Source: an uncultured Ruminococcus sp.
GTDB taxonomy: Bacteria; Bacillota; Clostridia; Oscillospirales; Ruminococcaceae
Direction of reading: 5' to 3'
NCBI RefSeq assembly: GCF_937915125.1
Contig: NZ_CALDMP010000098.1
Coordinates: 79,306 to 143,305 of the forward strand
DNA: 64,000 nt
In this document: in pieces, positions 9,286-17,030 of the stretch
Numbering within the stretch: position 1 is the stretch's first letter
Layout of the letters: the number at the start of each line of letters is the position of its first letter
The notes under the pieces: model-generated
What the model saw: only the letters and a program-made list of their open reading frames with translations
Told to the model about the DNA's origin: nothing
Databases searched by the model: none
Translations under genes and position numbers: made by a program

Positions 9286-10623
9286 TTATTTCTCTTCTCC
9301 ATTGGTCTGTACAGACACAGACTGCTTTGCATAAGTAACAAGGATCTCATAGGCATCTGTGCCGTCCACAATGCCGTTCTCGTCATAATCGGCAACATAC
9401 AGCTGTATATCCGTCCATGCCGCCTCCGTTCCCACGGACATCTGTGCATACAGGAGCAATACCTCATAGGCATCCTGGGCAGTCAGTTTTCCATCGCCGT
9501 CCACGTCTCCTCTGATACGATCCATGGGTACGAATGCACGGGTATATTTCTGGGCGTAGACGTGGGCGGTGGACTCTGCCATGCCGTAGATATTCGCCGC
9601 CTTTTCTATGGTTCGCTCTGCATCATAAATACGGCACTGAGGATTCAGGATGGACAGTTTTTCCAATGCCGTACAGCCATCGAATACATTGGAGCCGATC
9701 TCTGTCACAGACGCCGGTATCTCCACATTTTTCAGTGCAGTGCAATTCTGAAAAGCATAGTTATAGATCACAGAAACGCTGTCCGGAATCTGTACGGAAA
9801 CCAGACTGGAACAGCCCTGAAACAGCGTATTGTTGATCTGGGTCATGGCATTGGAAAGGGTCACCGTTTCCAATGCTTTGCAGAACTGAAAAGCATGACC
9901 GTCTACACTGCGGACACTGTCGGGCAGTTGAATTTCACGAAGGGAAATACACCAGTGGAACGCATATTCTCCAATGGTTTCCACACCATCAGGAATGGTG
10001 ATCTGCCGCAGCCCCTTGCAGTTGTCAAAGGCAAAGGCATCAATGGAAACCAGCGTAGACGGCAGTGTGATCGTCTCCACCATATCGCAGGAATTGAAGG
10101 CATAGCCGCCAATGGCACGGACGCCCTCAGGTACTGTCACTTGCGCATCTGTGCCGGCATATGCCAGAAGAATGCCCTGTCCGGCAATGACAAAGTTTTC
10201 CTTTCGCTGTTTGAGCCAAAGCGTGCCCAGCACAGCGCCCCATCCGATCTCCCCTACTGTATCAGGTATGGTCAGATTTTCCAATCGCGTGCAGTCTTTA
10301 AAGGCAAAGGCACCGATTTTCTGTACCGTTTCTGGCAGTGTCACAGTGGTGAGCCGGGTACAGTCTTTAAAGGCATAGCTTGCGATCTCTGTCACAGGAC
10401 AGCCGTCAATTTCCGCCGGGAGTACCGCTTCAGTCACAGATGCCCGGGCACTTTTGATGATCACTTCATTCCGCGGTGTTACAGCATAATAGATCATGTC
10501 CTGGTACAGCTGCCAGGAATCGTCCACAGCAGATACCGTCTGACAGCACGGCATCCAGAATTGTACAAACGCCAGCAACAGCAGCGTCAACAGACGCAGG
10601 CTGTGCCGCAGTATTTCACGCAA
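9286..10623 (-). CDS. Secreted LRR (BspA-type) protein with dockerin (B)
   Basis: About 445 residues. Signal peptide (LRLLTLLLLAFVQFW ... TVSA), eight or more LRR_5 repeats, then a dockerin of about 75 residues (RGDVDGDGKLTAQDAY and ADYDENGIVDGTDAY). No Thr linker, unlike its neighbour A. Start choice: AGGAGG is 8 bases before a TTG at 10623 but only 2 before a GTG at 10629, so TTG is preferred. Has its own promoter. Confidence 0.88.
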   Translation of the reverse strand: MREILRHSLRLLTLLLLAFVQFWMPCCQTVSAVDDSWQLYQDMIYYAVTPRNEVIIKSARASVTEAVLPAEIDGCPVTEIASYAFKDCTRLTTVTLPETVQKIGAFAFKDCTRLENLTIPDTVGEIGWGAVLGTLWLKQRKENFVIAGQGILLAYAGTDAQVTVPEGVRAIGGYAFNSCDMVETITLPSTLVSIDAFAFDNCKGLRQITIPDGVETIGEYAFHWCISLREIQLPDSVRSVDGHAFQFCKALETVTLSNAMTQINNTLFQGCSSLVSVQIPDSVSVIYNYAFQNCTALKNVEIPASVTEIGSNVFDGCTALEKLSILNPQCRIYDAERTIEKAANIYGMAESTAHVYAQKYTRAFVPMDRIRGDVDGDGKLTAQDAYEVLLLYAQMSVGTEAAWTDIQLYVADYDENGIVDGTDAYEILVTYAKQSVSVQTNGEEK

Positions 10624-10674
10624 CGGCACTCCCTCCTTTCTGCATTACCCTTAGGGTATAATTATCCTATTTTA

Positions 10675-10704
10675 AGTATAGCATATTCTGGTACAGTATG
10701 TCAA
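10675..10704 (-). promoter_or_regulatory. Promoter of LRR-dockerin gene B
   Basis: TTGACA (10699-10704), 18 bp, TATACT (10675-10680). Confidence 0.8.
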
Positions 10705-10720
10705 GGAAGAGTTATCAAAT

Positions 10721-11052
10721 CACACGCAAATCAATTTTTAAGGCAATACCGCACAAAGATTGTGCGTCAGATGCGCCGTCAGATTTTTCGTCAGATGAAA
10801 CAAAAAGCGGAGTGAATACTTTTTGTATTCACGAGCATTTTTGTGAAATATGACGGAAAATATGCAAGCATATGACGTGCAAAGCCGCTAGGCGCTCTTT
10901 GTGCGGTGTTGCCTTAAATTATATGCTGTAAAATGAATCATTTTATGTAGGGGCGAACATTGTTCGCCCGCCAAAAATCCAGGCAAACCGCAACGGGCGA
11001 CCAATGGTCGCCCCTACAATAATCCATATTTCACAAAAATTGATTTGCGTGA
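10721..11052. repeat. Repeat island bounded by an 18-bp inverted repeat
   Basis: Left end CACGCAAATCAATTTTT (10721-10740) and right end AAAAATTGATTTGCGTG (11035-11052) are inverted copies. Inside are MITE copy B and a GTAGGGGCG palindrome pair (10947-11018). No gene is seen in this stretch. Confidence 0.8.
10742..10913. mobile_element. MITE-like element, copy B (172 bp)
   Basis: GGCAATACCGCACAAAGA ... TCTTTGTGCGGTGTTGCC with a 4-bp duplication TTAA on both sides. The interior contains three GTCAGAT direct repeats and a GTGAATAC / GTATTCAC hairpin. Confidence 0.92.
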
Positions 11053-11064
11053 TCAAATCAACAC

Positions 11065-11098
11065 AAAAAACAGCGCAGTGTAACCACCACGCTGTTCG
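11065..11098 (-). terminator. Terminator after the sugar transferase gene
   Basis: ACAGCG...CGCTGT stem extended by GTG/CAC, followed by TTTTTTGTG on the minus strand. Confidence 0.8.
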
Positions 11099-11112
11099 CA
11101 ATTTCTATGAAT

Positions 11113-11820
11113 TTACGCCGCACCATCCCGGCGCAGCACAGCAACCACTGTTTTCCCCAGAATCTTGATATCTGTGGAAACAGAACGGTCACGAATGTAC
11201 TTCAGATCCAGTTCTACCCATTCGTCAAACATAATGTTGCTTCTGCCGGAGCACTGCCAGTAACATGTGATACCGCCCTTTGCATCCAGCCGGTGCATCT
11301 GATAAGGGGTGTACTGCTCTACCTCACGAGGAAGAGGCGGGCGAGGTCCCACCAGGCTCATGGTGCCATTCAGTACATTAAAGAACTGGGGCAGCTCGTC
11401 CAGGCTGGTTTTCCGCAGGAATCTGCCGATGGGCGTCACACGGGGGTCTTTCTTCATCTTGAATACAGGACCGTCCGCTTCGTTCTGCTGGCGCAGTTCC
11501 TCCAGCTTCTGCTCTGCATCCACACACATGGTGCGGAACTTGTACATGGTAAAAAATCTGCCGTCCTTTGTGACACGCACCTGCTTGAACAGCGGACTGT
11601 GGAAGTCCTGTAAAAAAATCACCAGAGAGATCAGCAGCATGGGAATCGCCAGAATCACAATGGCAAACGACGATGCCACAACATCCATCAGCCGTTTCGT
11701 AAATAAGTATTTTTTTGAAACATTTTCCAGTTGAAGTGAACCAGGTCTGGTGCTTTCTGCACGCCGCTTCACTGTCTGCGGCATATCCTCATCTTGCAGC
11801 AAATAGCCTAAATTTTCCAT
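11113..11820 (-). CDS. Bacterial sugar transferase (undecaprenyl-phosphate glycosyl-1-phosphate transferase type)
   Basis: 235 residues. One N-terminal membrane segment (about 45-70, KRLMDVVASSFAIVIL...), then the cytoplasmic catalytic domain with KFRTM, RKTSLDELPQF and LVGPRPPLPREV. This family moves a sugar-1-phosphate onto undecaprenyl phosphate as the first step of exopolysaccharide or glycan synthesis. Start at 11820 has GGAGGG 5 bases upstream; an upstream in-frame ATG at 11865 overlaps the leader terminator and is unlikely. Monocistronic with a 177-nt leader; no other glycan genes are adjacent, which is unusual. Confidence 0.9.
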   Translation of the reverse strand: MENLGYLLQDEDMPQTVKRRAESTRPGSLQLENVSKKYLFTKRLMDVVASSFAIVILAIPMLLISLVIFLQDFHSPLFKQVRVTKDGRFFTMYKFRTMCVDAEQKLEELRQQNEADGPVFKMKKDPRVTPIGRFLRKTSLDELPQFFNVLNGTMSLVGPRPPLPREVEQYTPYQMHRLDAKGGITCYWQCSGRSNIMFDEWVELDLKYIRDRSVSTDIKILGKTVVAVLRRDGAA

Positions 11821-11863
11821 AAATACCCTCCGAAGTTTCAACACACACATATCCGTCACGTAC

Positions 11864-11997
11864 AAAAAACGCTCTGAGCACCGTCTGTCCCGGATAAACT
11901 GTCCCTTCTCCGTACGGCAAAATCGTCTTTATTCGCCGGTATACTTTCAGAGCAATTCTCTGTGCACGAATGCCCCCTCAAGCATTCGTCAAACTAT
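11864..11997 (-). promoter_or_regulatory. Structured leader RNA with terminal hairpin (candidate attenuator or riboswitch)
   Basis: From the predicted start near 11997 the leader forms CGAATGC...GCATTCG, an inner CGGC...GCCG pair and a closing stem GCTCTGA (11947-11953) / TCAGAGC (11871-11877), directly followed by GTTTTTT, a terminator layout, 44 nt before the start codon. I could not match it to a known riboswitch family. Confidence 0.5.
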
Positions 11998-12003
11998 ATT
12001 AAA

Positions 12004-12033
12004 ATTATATCATCTTTTGTAGCATTCTGTCAA
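12004..12033 (-). promoter_or_regulatory. Sugar transferase promoter
   Basis: TTGACA (12028-12033), 18 bp, TATAAT (12004-12009). Confidence 0.85.
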
Positions 12034-12175
12034 TGTACTATTCTCACAAGATTTCACAGAAAACAATGTGCATTTTATGCAAACTACTCATAGCATCCGG
12101 CAGCGCCATGAAAATTATCCCAGAACAGGAAGAAACTGCGAAACTGCGTGGAAAAATCTTACTGCGAAGAATACA

Positions 12176-12223
12176 GAAAAACTGCCGCCGAAGAGGGATA
12201 AATCCCCATTATCCGGTGGCAGT
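12176..12223 (-). terminator. Terminator after rqcP
   Basis: ACTGCCACC / GGCGGCAGT stem, followed by TTTTTC on the minus strand. Confidence 0.85.
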
Positions 12224-12236
12224 CTGATTTGTTTTT

Positions 12237-12479
12237 TCAGGAAAGAACGGCATACAATGCCGCCGCATCTTCCTTGCGCACCACGTCGGAAACCTGTTCC
12301 ACACGTACTTTCAGTGCCTTTTGTCCCATCTGGATCTCGATGACATCACCCACCTTGACATCATAGGATGCCCGGGCAATCTTGTCGTTGACGAGAACCT
12401 TTCCGGCGTCGCATGCCTCATTGGCAACAGTACGGCGCTTAATGAGACGGGAAATTTTCAGATATTTATCCAGCCGCAT
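12237..12479 (-). CDS. rqcP: S4-domain RNA-binding protein RqcP
   Basis: 80 residues that are essentially one S4 domain: MRLDKYLKISRLIKRRTVANEACDAG, then KVGDVIEIQ. RqcP (Bacillus YabO) binds the 50S subunit and helps RqcH add poly-Ala tails during ribosome rescue. It overlaps the end of mazG by 14 bp with its own GGAGGAGG site, the same neighbour as in Bacillus (yabN-yabO). HSP15 is the related alternative name. Confidence 0.9.
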   Translation of the reverse strand: MRLDKYLKISRLIKRRTVANEACDAGKVLVNDKIARASYDVKVGDVIEIQMGQKALKVRVEQVSDVVRKEDAAALYAVLS

Positions 12480-13290
12480 GGTTGTTTTCCTCCTCCATAG
12501 AACGTTTGGATTTTTGCCAGAGCTCCACCCACTCGCTGCGGCTCAGGGATTCCAGAGGACGATCTTCCCGGACGCAAGCTTCTTCCACTGCACCGAAGCA
12601 GCGAATGAACTGGTTCGTGGTATCCGTCAGTGCCTGTTCCGCCTGGATACCCAGCTTCTGCGCCATACCGGCACAGCAGAACAGCAGTTCGCCCATGGCA
12701 CGCTCGATCTGTGCCTGATCTTCCATATGCATGGCACGTTCCAGTGCATTTTTGCATTCTGTGACGCTGGCGAGGGCAAATTCATTGCACAAAAACTGGA
12801 GATCGTTTTTGACAGCACGCTTGTTGACCTTCTGGGCACGCATGAGCGCCGGCAATGTCTTTGCCACAGATTCCAGGGTCTGGGTGCGTGTGGTCTGGTG
12901 CTTGGATTCCTCCTTGATCGCCTCCCAGTTTTTGAGTACCTCTTCCGTGGTATCTGCCTGGGTGGTGCTGAACACGTGGGGATGGCGGAGAATCATCTTT
13001 TTGCAGATATCCGTGCACACATCGTCCAGGGTGAAGGAATTCTGTTCCTGTTCCAGTTGGGCGTGGAATACCACCTGCAACAGCAGATCCCCTAGTTCTT
13101 CCCGGAGCAGTTCGGGGTCTTTCTGGTCAATGGCTTCAATGACCTCATAGGTCTCTTCAATCAGACCGCTGCGGATGGACTCGTGGGTCTGTTCCTTGTC
13201 CCAGGGACAGCCGTCCTCACTGCGCAGGAGCATGACGATCTCCGCCAGGTCGTTTATGGTATAGCGGTCTTTCATTTCGTATGGTATCAT
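12466..13290 (-). CDS. mazG: Nucleoside triphosphate pyrophosphohydrolase MazG
   Basis: 274 residues with two MazG repeats. The first has GCPWDKEQTHESIRSGLIEETYEVIEAI and EELGDLLLQVVFHA, including the EExxE and ExxD magnesium ligands. The second, C-terminal repeat is more divergent. It hydrolyses dNTP/NTP to monophosphates (house cleaning). The N-terminal tetrapyrrole methylase domain found in Bacillus YabN is absent. GGAGG precedes the start at 13290. Confidence 0.92.
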   Translation of the reverse strand: MIPYEMKDRYTINDLAEIVMLLRSEDGCPWDKEQTHESIRSGLIEETYEVIEAIDQKDPELLREELGDLLLQVVFHAQLEQEQNSFTLDDVCTDICKKMILRHPHVFSTTQADTTEEVLKNWEAIKEESKHQTTRTQTLESVAKTLPALMRAQKVNKRAVKNDLQFLCNEFALASVTECKNALERAMHMEDQAQIERAMGELLFCCAGMAQKLGIQAEQALTDTTNQFIRCFGAVEEACVREDRPLESLSRSEWVELWQKSKRSMEEENNHAAG

Positions 13291-13333
13291 ATTGCACCTC
13301 CGAATGGGTTATGCTGATTTCTCACAGGAAAAC

Positions 13334-13645
13334 TGTAGGGGCGGACTGTGTTCACCCGCAAATGGATGGAGATTCACCCACGGGCGAACAATGTTCACCC
13401 CTACTAGGCTATCCCACCTAAAGCTTTACTTTTGGTTTGAAAACCAGAAGCGTAGGGCGGGGGCTTGCTCCCGCCGTCCCCGAAGAATCTAAGAGAAACC
13501 CCATTGTAGGGGCGACCTTTGGTCGCCCGCACTTCCACTTTCTTCAAAAGGATAAGCCAACGGGCGAACAATGTTCGCCCCTACATTTGCACTGCATTGT
13601 ACAATGTCGGGAATACGGCGGGCGGATGATATCCGCCCCTACAGT
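13334..13645. repeat. Island of GTAGGGGCG-type palindromic repeats
   Basis: At least five short palindromes of the forms GTAGGGGCG...CGCCC, GGGCGGGGGCTTGCTCCCGCC and GCGGGCGGATGATATCCGCC sit head to tail in the 374-bp gap upstream of mazG. The stretch near 13606-13645 is repeated almost exactly at 28318-28362. No gene was found here. Confidence 0.85.
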
Positions 13646-13664
13646 GGGATTGCATGTAATTCAA

Positions 13665-14672
13665 TCAGTTTGCATCTACAAAGCCGACCTTCCGGTACAC
13701 CTTGCGCACGATACGGGACGAATATGCCAGCGCCTTTGCATCGGATGCCGTGTAGCATTCCTTGAGATATGCCTTGTCTGCAATGAGTCTTGCATAGGTC
13801 TCCTGCATGGGACGCAGATGATCTGCCACGGCTTCGCCCACAGCCAGCTTGAAGTCACCATAACCCTTGCCCTCGAATTCCCGTTCGATGGCAGCGAAAT
13901 CCTTGCCGGTCACGCTGGAGTAGATGGTCATGAGGTTGTTGATGCCGTCCTTGCCCTCTGCATAGCGCACCTCTGCTTCGCTGTCGGTGACAGCACGCTT
14001 GCACTTGCGGATAATGGTATCCTTGTCATCCAGAATGAGGATGCAGGCGTTGGGGTTGGTATCGGACTTGGACATCTTCTTCGTCGGTTCCTGGAGGGAC
14101 ATGATCTTTGCCCCCACCGGCGGAATGTACGGCTCCGGCAGGGTGAAGAATTCACCGTAGCGCTGGTTGAACCGCTGTGCAATGTCACGTGTCAGTTCCA
14201 GGTGCTGCTTCTGGTCTACGCCAACAGGCACCAGGTCTGCGTTATACGCAAGAATATCTGCCGCCATAAGTACGGGATAGGTAAAGAGACCAGCGTTGAC
14301 ATCATCGGGATGCTTCTGGCTCTTGTCTTTGAACTGTGTCATACGGGACAGCTCGCCGAACTGGGTATTGCAGCTGAGGATCCAGCTCAGTTCTGCATGG
14401 GTACGCACATGGCTCTGAATAAAGAGGATGGACTTTTCCAGGTCAATGCCGCACGCCAGCAGCAGGGCATATGCCTGTAAGCTGTTCTGGCGCAGCTTCA
14501 CCGGATCCTGACGGACGGTGATAGCGTGCATATCTACCACGCAATAAACACAGCGGTATTCATCCTGGAGCGGTCCCCAGTTGCGGATGGCACCGATATA
14601 ATTGCCCAGGGTAAAGGTACCCGTAGGCTGAATGCCGCTGAAAATCAGTTTTTTCGTTTCCTGTTCTGCCAT
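13665..14672 (-). CDS. trpS: Tryptophan-tRNA ligase
   Basis: 335 residues, class I synthetase. The HIGH-like motif is PTGTFTLGNYIGA and the KMSKS loop is KKMSKSDTNPN. It charges tRNA-Trp. Start MAEQETKKL chosen for the AAAGGAAG site; the frame to 14738 runs through a GGCGGGGGC repeat and has no ribosome site. No T-box leader is visible in the short gap before it; it is probably read with the gene at 14760. Confidence 0.95.
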   Translation of the reverse strand: MAEQETKKLIFSGIQPTGTFTLGNYIGAIRNWGPLQDEYRCVYCVVDMHAITVRQDPVKLRQNSLQAYALLLACGIDLEKSILFIQSHVRTHAELSWILSCNTQFGELSRMTQFKDKSQKHPDDVNAGLFTYPVLMAADILAYNADLVPVGVDQKQHLELTRDIAQRFNQRYGEFFTLPEPYIPPVGAKIMSLQEPTKKMSKSDTNPNACILILDDKDTIIRKCKRAVTDSEAEVRYAEGKDGINNLMTIYSSVTGKDFAAIEREFEGKGYGDFKLAVGEAVADHLRPMQETYARLIADKAYLKECYTASDAKALAYSSRIVRKVYRKVGFVDAN

Positions 14673-14759
14673 AAATGGACTTCCTTTCTGAAAATGCACC
14701 ATCACGGCGGGAGCAAGCCCCCGCCCTACGATGAGCACATTATTTTTGCATAATCCGTG

Positions 14760-15290
14760 TTATTTCTTCGCCTGTGCTGCGGCACGGTCTTTCAGCTGTG
14801 CGGAACGCAGTTCACGCATGACCTGCTGATACAGGAAGTATACTGCCTGCATATCTGCGCTTTCTTCCTTGATGGCAGTGGGCAGGACGGTCTTTTCATA
14901 GATACCGCCCTTTGTCAGCAGGTAGATATTATGGGGCTGACCAGTGGGCAGTGGGAACTTGTCGGTCTTTTCTGATTCAGCGAGGATACGGGGTGCATTT
15001 GCCACCAGAAGCCGTCCTGCCTGTACCACGGTCTGATACCGCTGGGATGCACCGGTATAGGAGCCGCCGTTGTTGAAATAGAGGTTGGCGGCGCCGTTGA
15101 TGTATACCACCAGTGTGGAGAGGGTTCTCGGGTCAATGGGAATATCAATGACCATGCCGTAAACACTGTGCTCGTCCGTGATCATGTCCGAAAACTGCTT
15201 TGCGGGAAAGTGCAGTGCAGCACCTCTTGTCATCAAATAGGATTCTGTTACCAGATAATGTGTCTGTACGGGGTTCTTTTTCTGTGCCAT
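14760..15290 (-). CDS. Conserved-looking protein of unknown function
   Basis: 176 residues, soluble, no signal peptide or membrane segment. It starts MAQKKNPVQTHYLVTES and has VYGMVIDIPIDPRTLSTLVVYINGAANLYFNNGG in the first half (given here as two shorter pieces: VYGMVIDIPIDPRT and VYINGAANLYFNNGG) and a helical, charged C-terminus. I do not recognise the family. AAAGGAA lies 12 bases upstream. The next gene downstream is trpS, 87 bp away in the same direction, so the two may share a transcript. Confidence 0.75.
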   Translation of the reverse strand: MAQKKNPVQTHYLVTESYLMTRGAALHFPAKQFSDMITDEHSVYGMVIDIPIDPRTLSTLVVYINGAANLYFNNGGSYTGASQRYQTVVQAGRLLVANAPRILAESEKTDKFPLPTGQPHNIYLLTKGGIYEKTVLPTAIKEESADMQAVYFLYQQVMRELRSAQLKDRAAAQAKK

Positions 15291-15402
15291 GAGAATTTTC
15301 GATTCCTTTCTTGTTTGTCATTTTGATATTATTTTTTTGGGATATATTGCAGAGATAGATATCATCCATCAGTCTATCCGATCTGCAAATGATTTTTCAC
15401 TG

Positions 15403-15431
15403 TTGTAGGGCGGGGGCTTGTTCCCGCCGTA
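15403..15431. repeat. Short GGGCGGGGGC palindrome
   Basis: GTAGGGCGGGGGCTTGTTCC followed by CGCCG, one copy of the dispersed palindrome family in the gap between two genes. Confidence 0.6.
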
Positions 15432-15483
15432 TTTTGCCATCGACCTGTTGCAGTGAAAATAAAACGATGGTTTTGTTCCGGCG

Positions 15484-16677
15484 TCAATCCAGCATTTCTC
15501 TTGTCATGCCGCCGAGAATCTCCGTGCCCTTGACGATCTGTTCATCTGTCGGCGTGGAGAAGTTCATGCGGAAAGACGATGTTTTCGCCGATTCATCCAC
15601 CAGAAAAGCGTTTCCGGGAACCACTGCGATCTGATATTCCGAAACTGCCTTTTTGCAGAATGCAGGCATATCGCAGTCCTCCGGCAGGGTACACCAGAGG
15701 AACAGACCGCCCTCGGGCATTTCCCAGCGGACACGCTTGGAGAAATGCTGACGGATGCCATCTGCCATGAGGTTGCACTTCCGGCGGTATACAGCACGCA
15801 GCTTTTCCAGATAGGTGTCCATATCTGTCTGTTCCAGGAACTTGGCACAGACAGCCTGTGCCCAGATGTTGGTATGTACGTCAGAGACCTGCTTACACAC
15901 CGTGATCTTGGAGACGATCTCCTTGGGTGCGCTCACATAACCCACACGAAGTCCCGGCGCCAGAATCTTGGAGAATGTGCCGGAGTAAATGACACGGTGC
16001 TCCGTATCCATGCTCTTGATAGACGGAATGGGCGTACCGGCAAAGCGGAGATCACCATAGGGGTTGTCCTCCAGAATGATCAGGTTGTACTTGCACGCCA
16101 GTTCATACAAACCCTTGCGCTTTTCCAGAGACATGACACGTCCCGTGGGGTTCTGGAAGTTGGGAATCACATACACCAGCTTGGGGTTGGGATTCTCCTG
16201 CACCGCCTGTTCCAGCGCATCGAGATTCATGCCGTCCTCTTCCAGTTCCACGCCCACCAGATTCACGCCGTAGGAGCGGAAGGCATTGAGAGAACCGATG
16301 AAGCTGGGGGATTCGCAGAACATGGTGTCCCCACGATTCAGCAGTACCTTGCAGGACAGTTCGTTCGCCTGCTGTGCGCCGGAAGTGGTGATAAGATCGT
16401 CAGCAGTTTCGTCAAAGCAATGCTGCTCTGCCATGCGTGCTTTCAGGACATCCCGCAATTCCGGAAAGCCCTCGGTGATGTTGTATTGCAGTGCCAGAAT
16501 GGGGTCTTTTTCGAACAGCTCCGCAGAGATACGGCTGATCTCTTCCACCGGGAAAGCCTCCGGTGCCGGATTCCCGGCTGCAAAGGAGATCACACCGGGC
16601 ATACCGGTGAACTTCAGGATTTCACGGATGGCGGACGGTTGCAGTGCATCGACATTTTCCGAAAATTTATATTGCAT
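15484..16677 (-). CDS. PLP-dependent aminotransferase (class I/II)
   Basis: 397 residues beginning MQYKFSENVDALQPSAIRE, with AAAGGAG upstream. Fold-type I features: SFAAGNPAPEAFP near the start, TTSGAQQANEL, NPTGRVMSLEKR, DNPYGDLRF and the PLP lysine in YSGTFSKILAPGLRVGY. Closest in style to the 2-aminoadipate or aromatic/branched-chain aminotransferases related to MocR proteins, but without a GntR domain. The exact amino donor cannot be told from sequence. Monocistronic. Confidence 0.88.
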   Translation of the reverse strand: MQYKFSENVDALQPSAIREILKFTGMPGVISFAAGNPAPEAFPVEEISRISAELFEKDPILALQYNITEGFPELRDVLKARMAEQHCFDETADDLITTSGAQQANELSCKVLLNRGDTMFCESPSFIGSLNAFRSYGVNLVGVELEEDGMNLDALEQAVQENPNPKLVYVIPNFQNPTGRVMSLEKRKGLYELACKYNLIILEDNPYGDLRFAGTPIPSIKSMDTEHRVIYSGTFSKILAPGLRVGYVSAPKEIVSKITVCKQVSDVHTNIWAQAVCAKFLEQTDMDTYLEKLRAVYRRKCNLMADGIRQHFSKRVRWEMPEGGLFLWCTLPEDCDMPAFCKKAVSEYQIAVVPGNAFLVDESAKTSSFRMNFSTPTDEQIVKGTEILGGMTREMLD

Positions 16678-16747
16678 TTTCACTTCTCCTTTTCCAAAAA
16701 CAGGATATGCCGCTGCCCAGAAGGACAAATTCCGGCATTACCCTCTT

Positions 16748-16776
16748 ATTATAACACATATTTTCGATTTCGGCAA
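16748..16776 (-). promoter_or_regulatory. Aminotransferase promoter
   Basis: TTGCCG (16771-16776), 17 bp, TATAAT (16748-16753). Confidence 0.75.
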
Positions 16777-16823
16777 CATAAATTTTTTTATCTGCACGCA
16801 AATCGAATTTTTATCATGGATTT

Positions 16824-16927
16824 ACCCCTCAGTCACGGCTACGCCGTGCCAGCTCCCCTTTCAGGGGAGCCTAAGTTGCCTCCCCTGAAAGGGGAGGGGA
16901 ACCATTGCGCAGCAATGGTGGAGGGGT
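16824..16927. repeat. CCCCTC/GAGGGG palindromic element, copy 1
   Basis: ACCCCTC ... GAGGGGT ends; three internal hairpins CACGGC/GCCGTG, CTCCCC/GGGGAG and CCATTGC/GCAATGG. Lies in the 353-bp gap before the flippase gene, next to a GGCGGCTGACAGCCG palindrome (near 16990). Confidence 0.85.
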
Positions 16928-16948
16928 TTTCGATGAAAAAATCATGTG

Positions 16949-16978
16949 TTGTATTTGCCGATGATTTTTGCGTATTAA
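16949..16978 (+). promoter_or_regulatory. Possible promoter of the flippase gene
   Basis: TTGTAT, 18 bp, TATTAA; imperfect, listed because no better signal is present. Confidence 0.35.
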
Positions 16979-17030
16979 AATGTAACTCCGGGCGGCTGAC
17001 AGCCGTCCCTACAGGATTCAAAAGAGGTGC

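Noticed and set aside
9217..10815. 532-residue plus-strand frame opposite LRR-dockerin gene B
   Set aside because: Composition is an antisense image of LRR repeats; it also runs through a mobile element.
11864..11997. c-di-GMP riboswitch call for the sugar transferase leader
   Set aside because: The conserved GEMM core and tetraloop receptor could not be found; kept only as an unidentified structured leader.
12033..12343. Small plus-strand frames before rqcP
   Set aside because: They overlap the sugar transferase promoter and the rqcP terminator; no ribosome sites.
13334..13645. Possible CRISPR array
   Set aside because: Repeats are palindromes of unequal length and spacing with no unique spacers and no cas genes.
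14673..14759. T-box riboswitch upstream of trpS
   Set aside because: Only 87 bp, no T-box sequence, and a dispersed palindrome occupies the gap.
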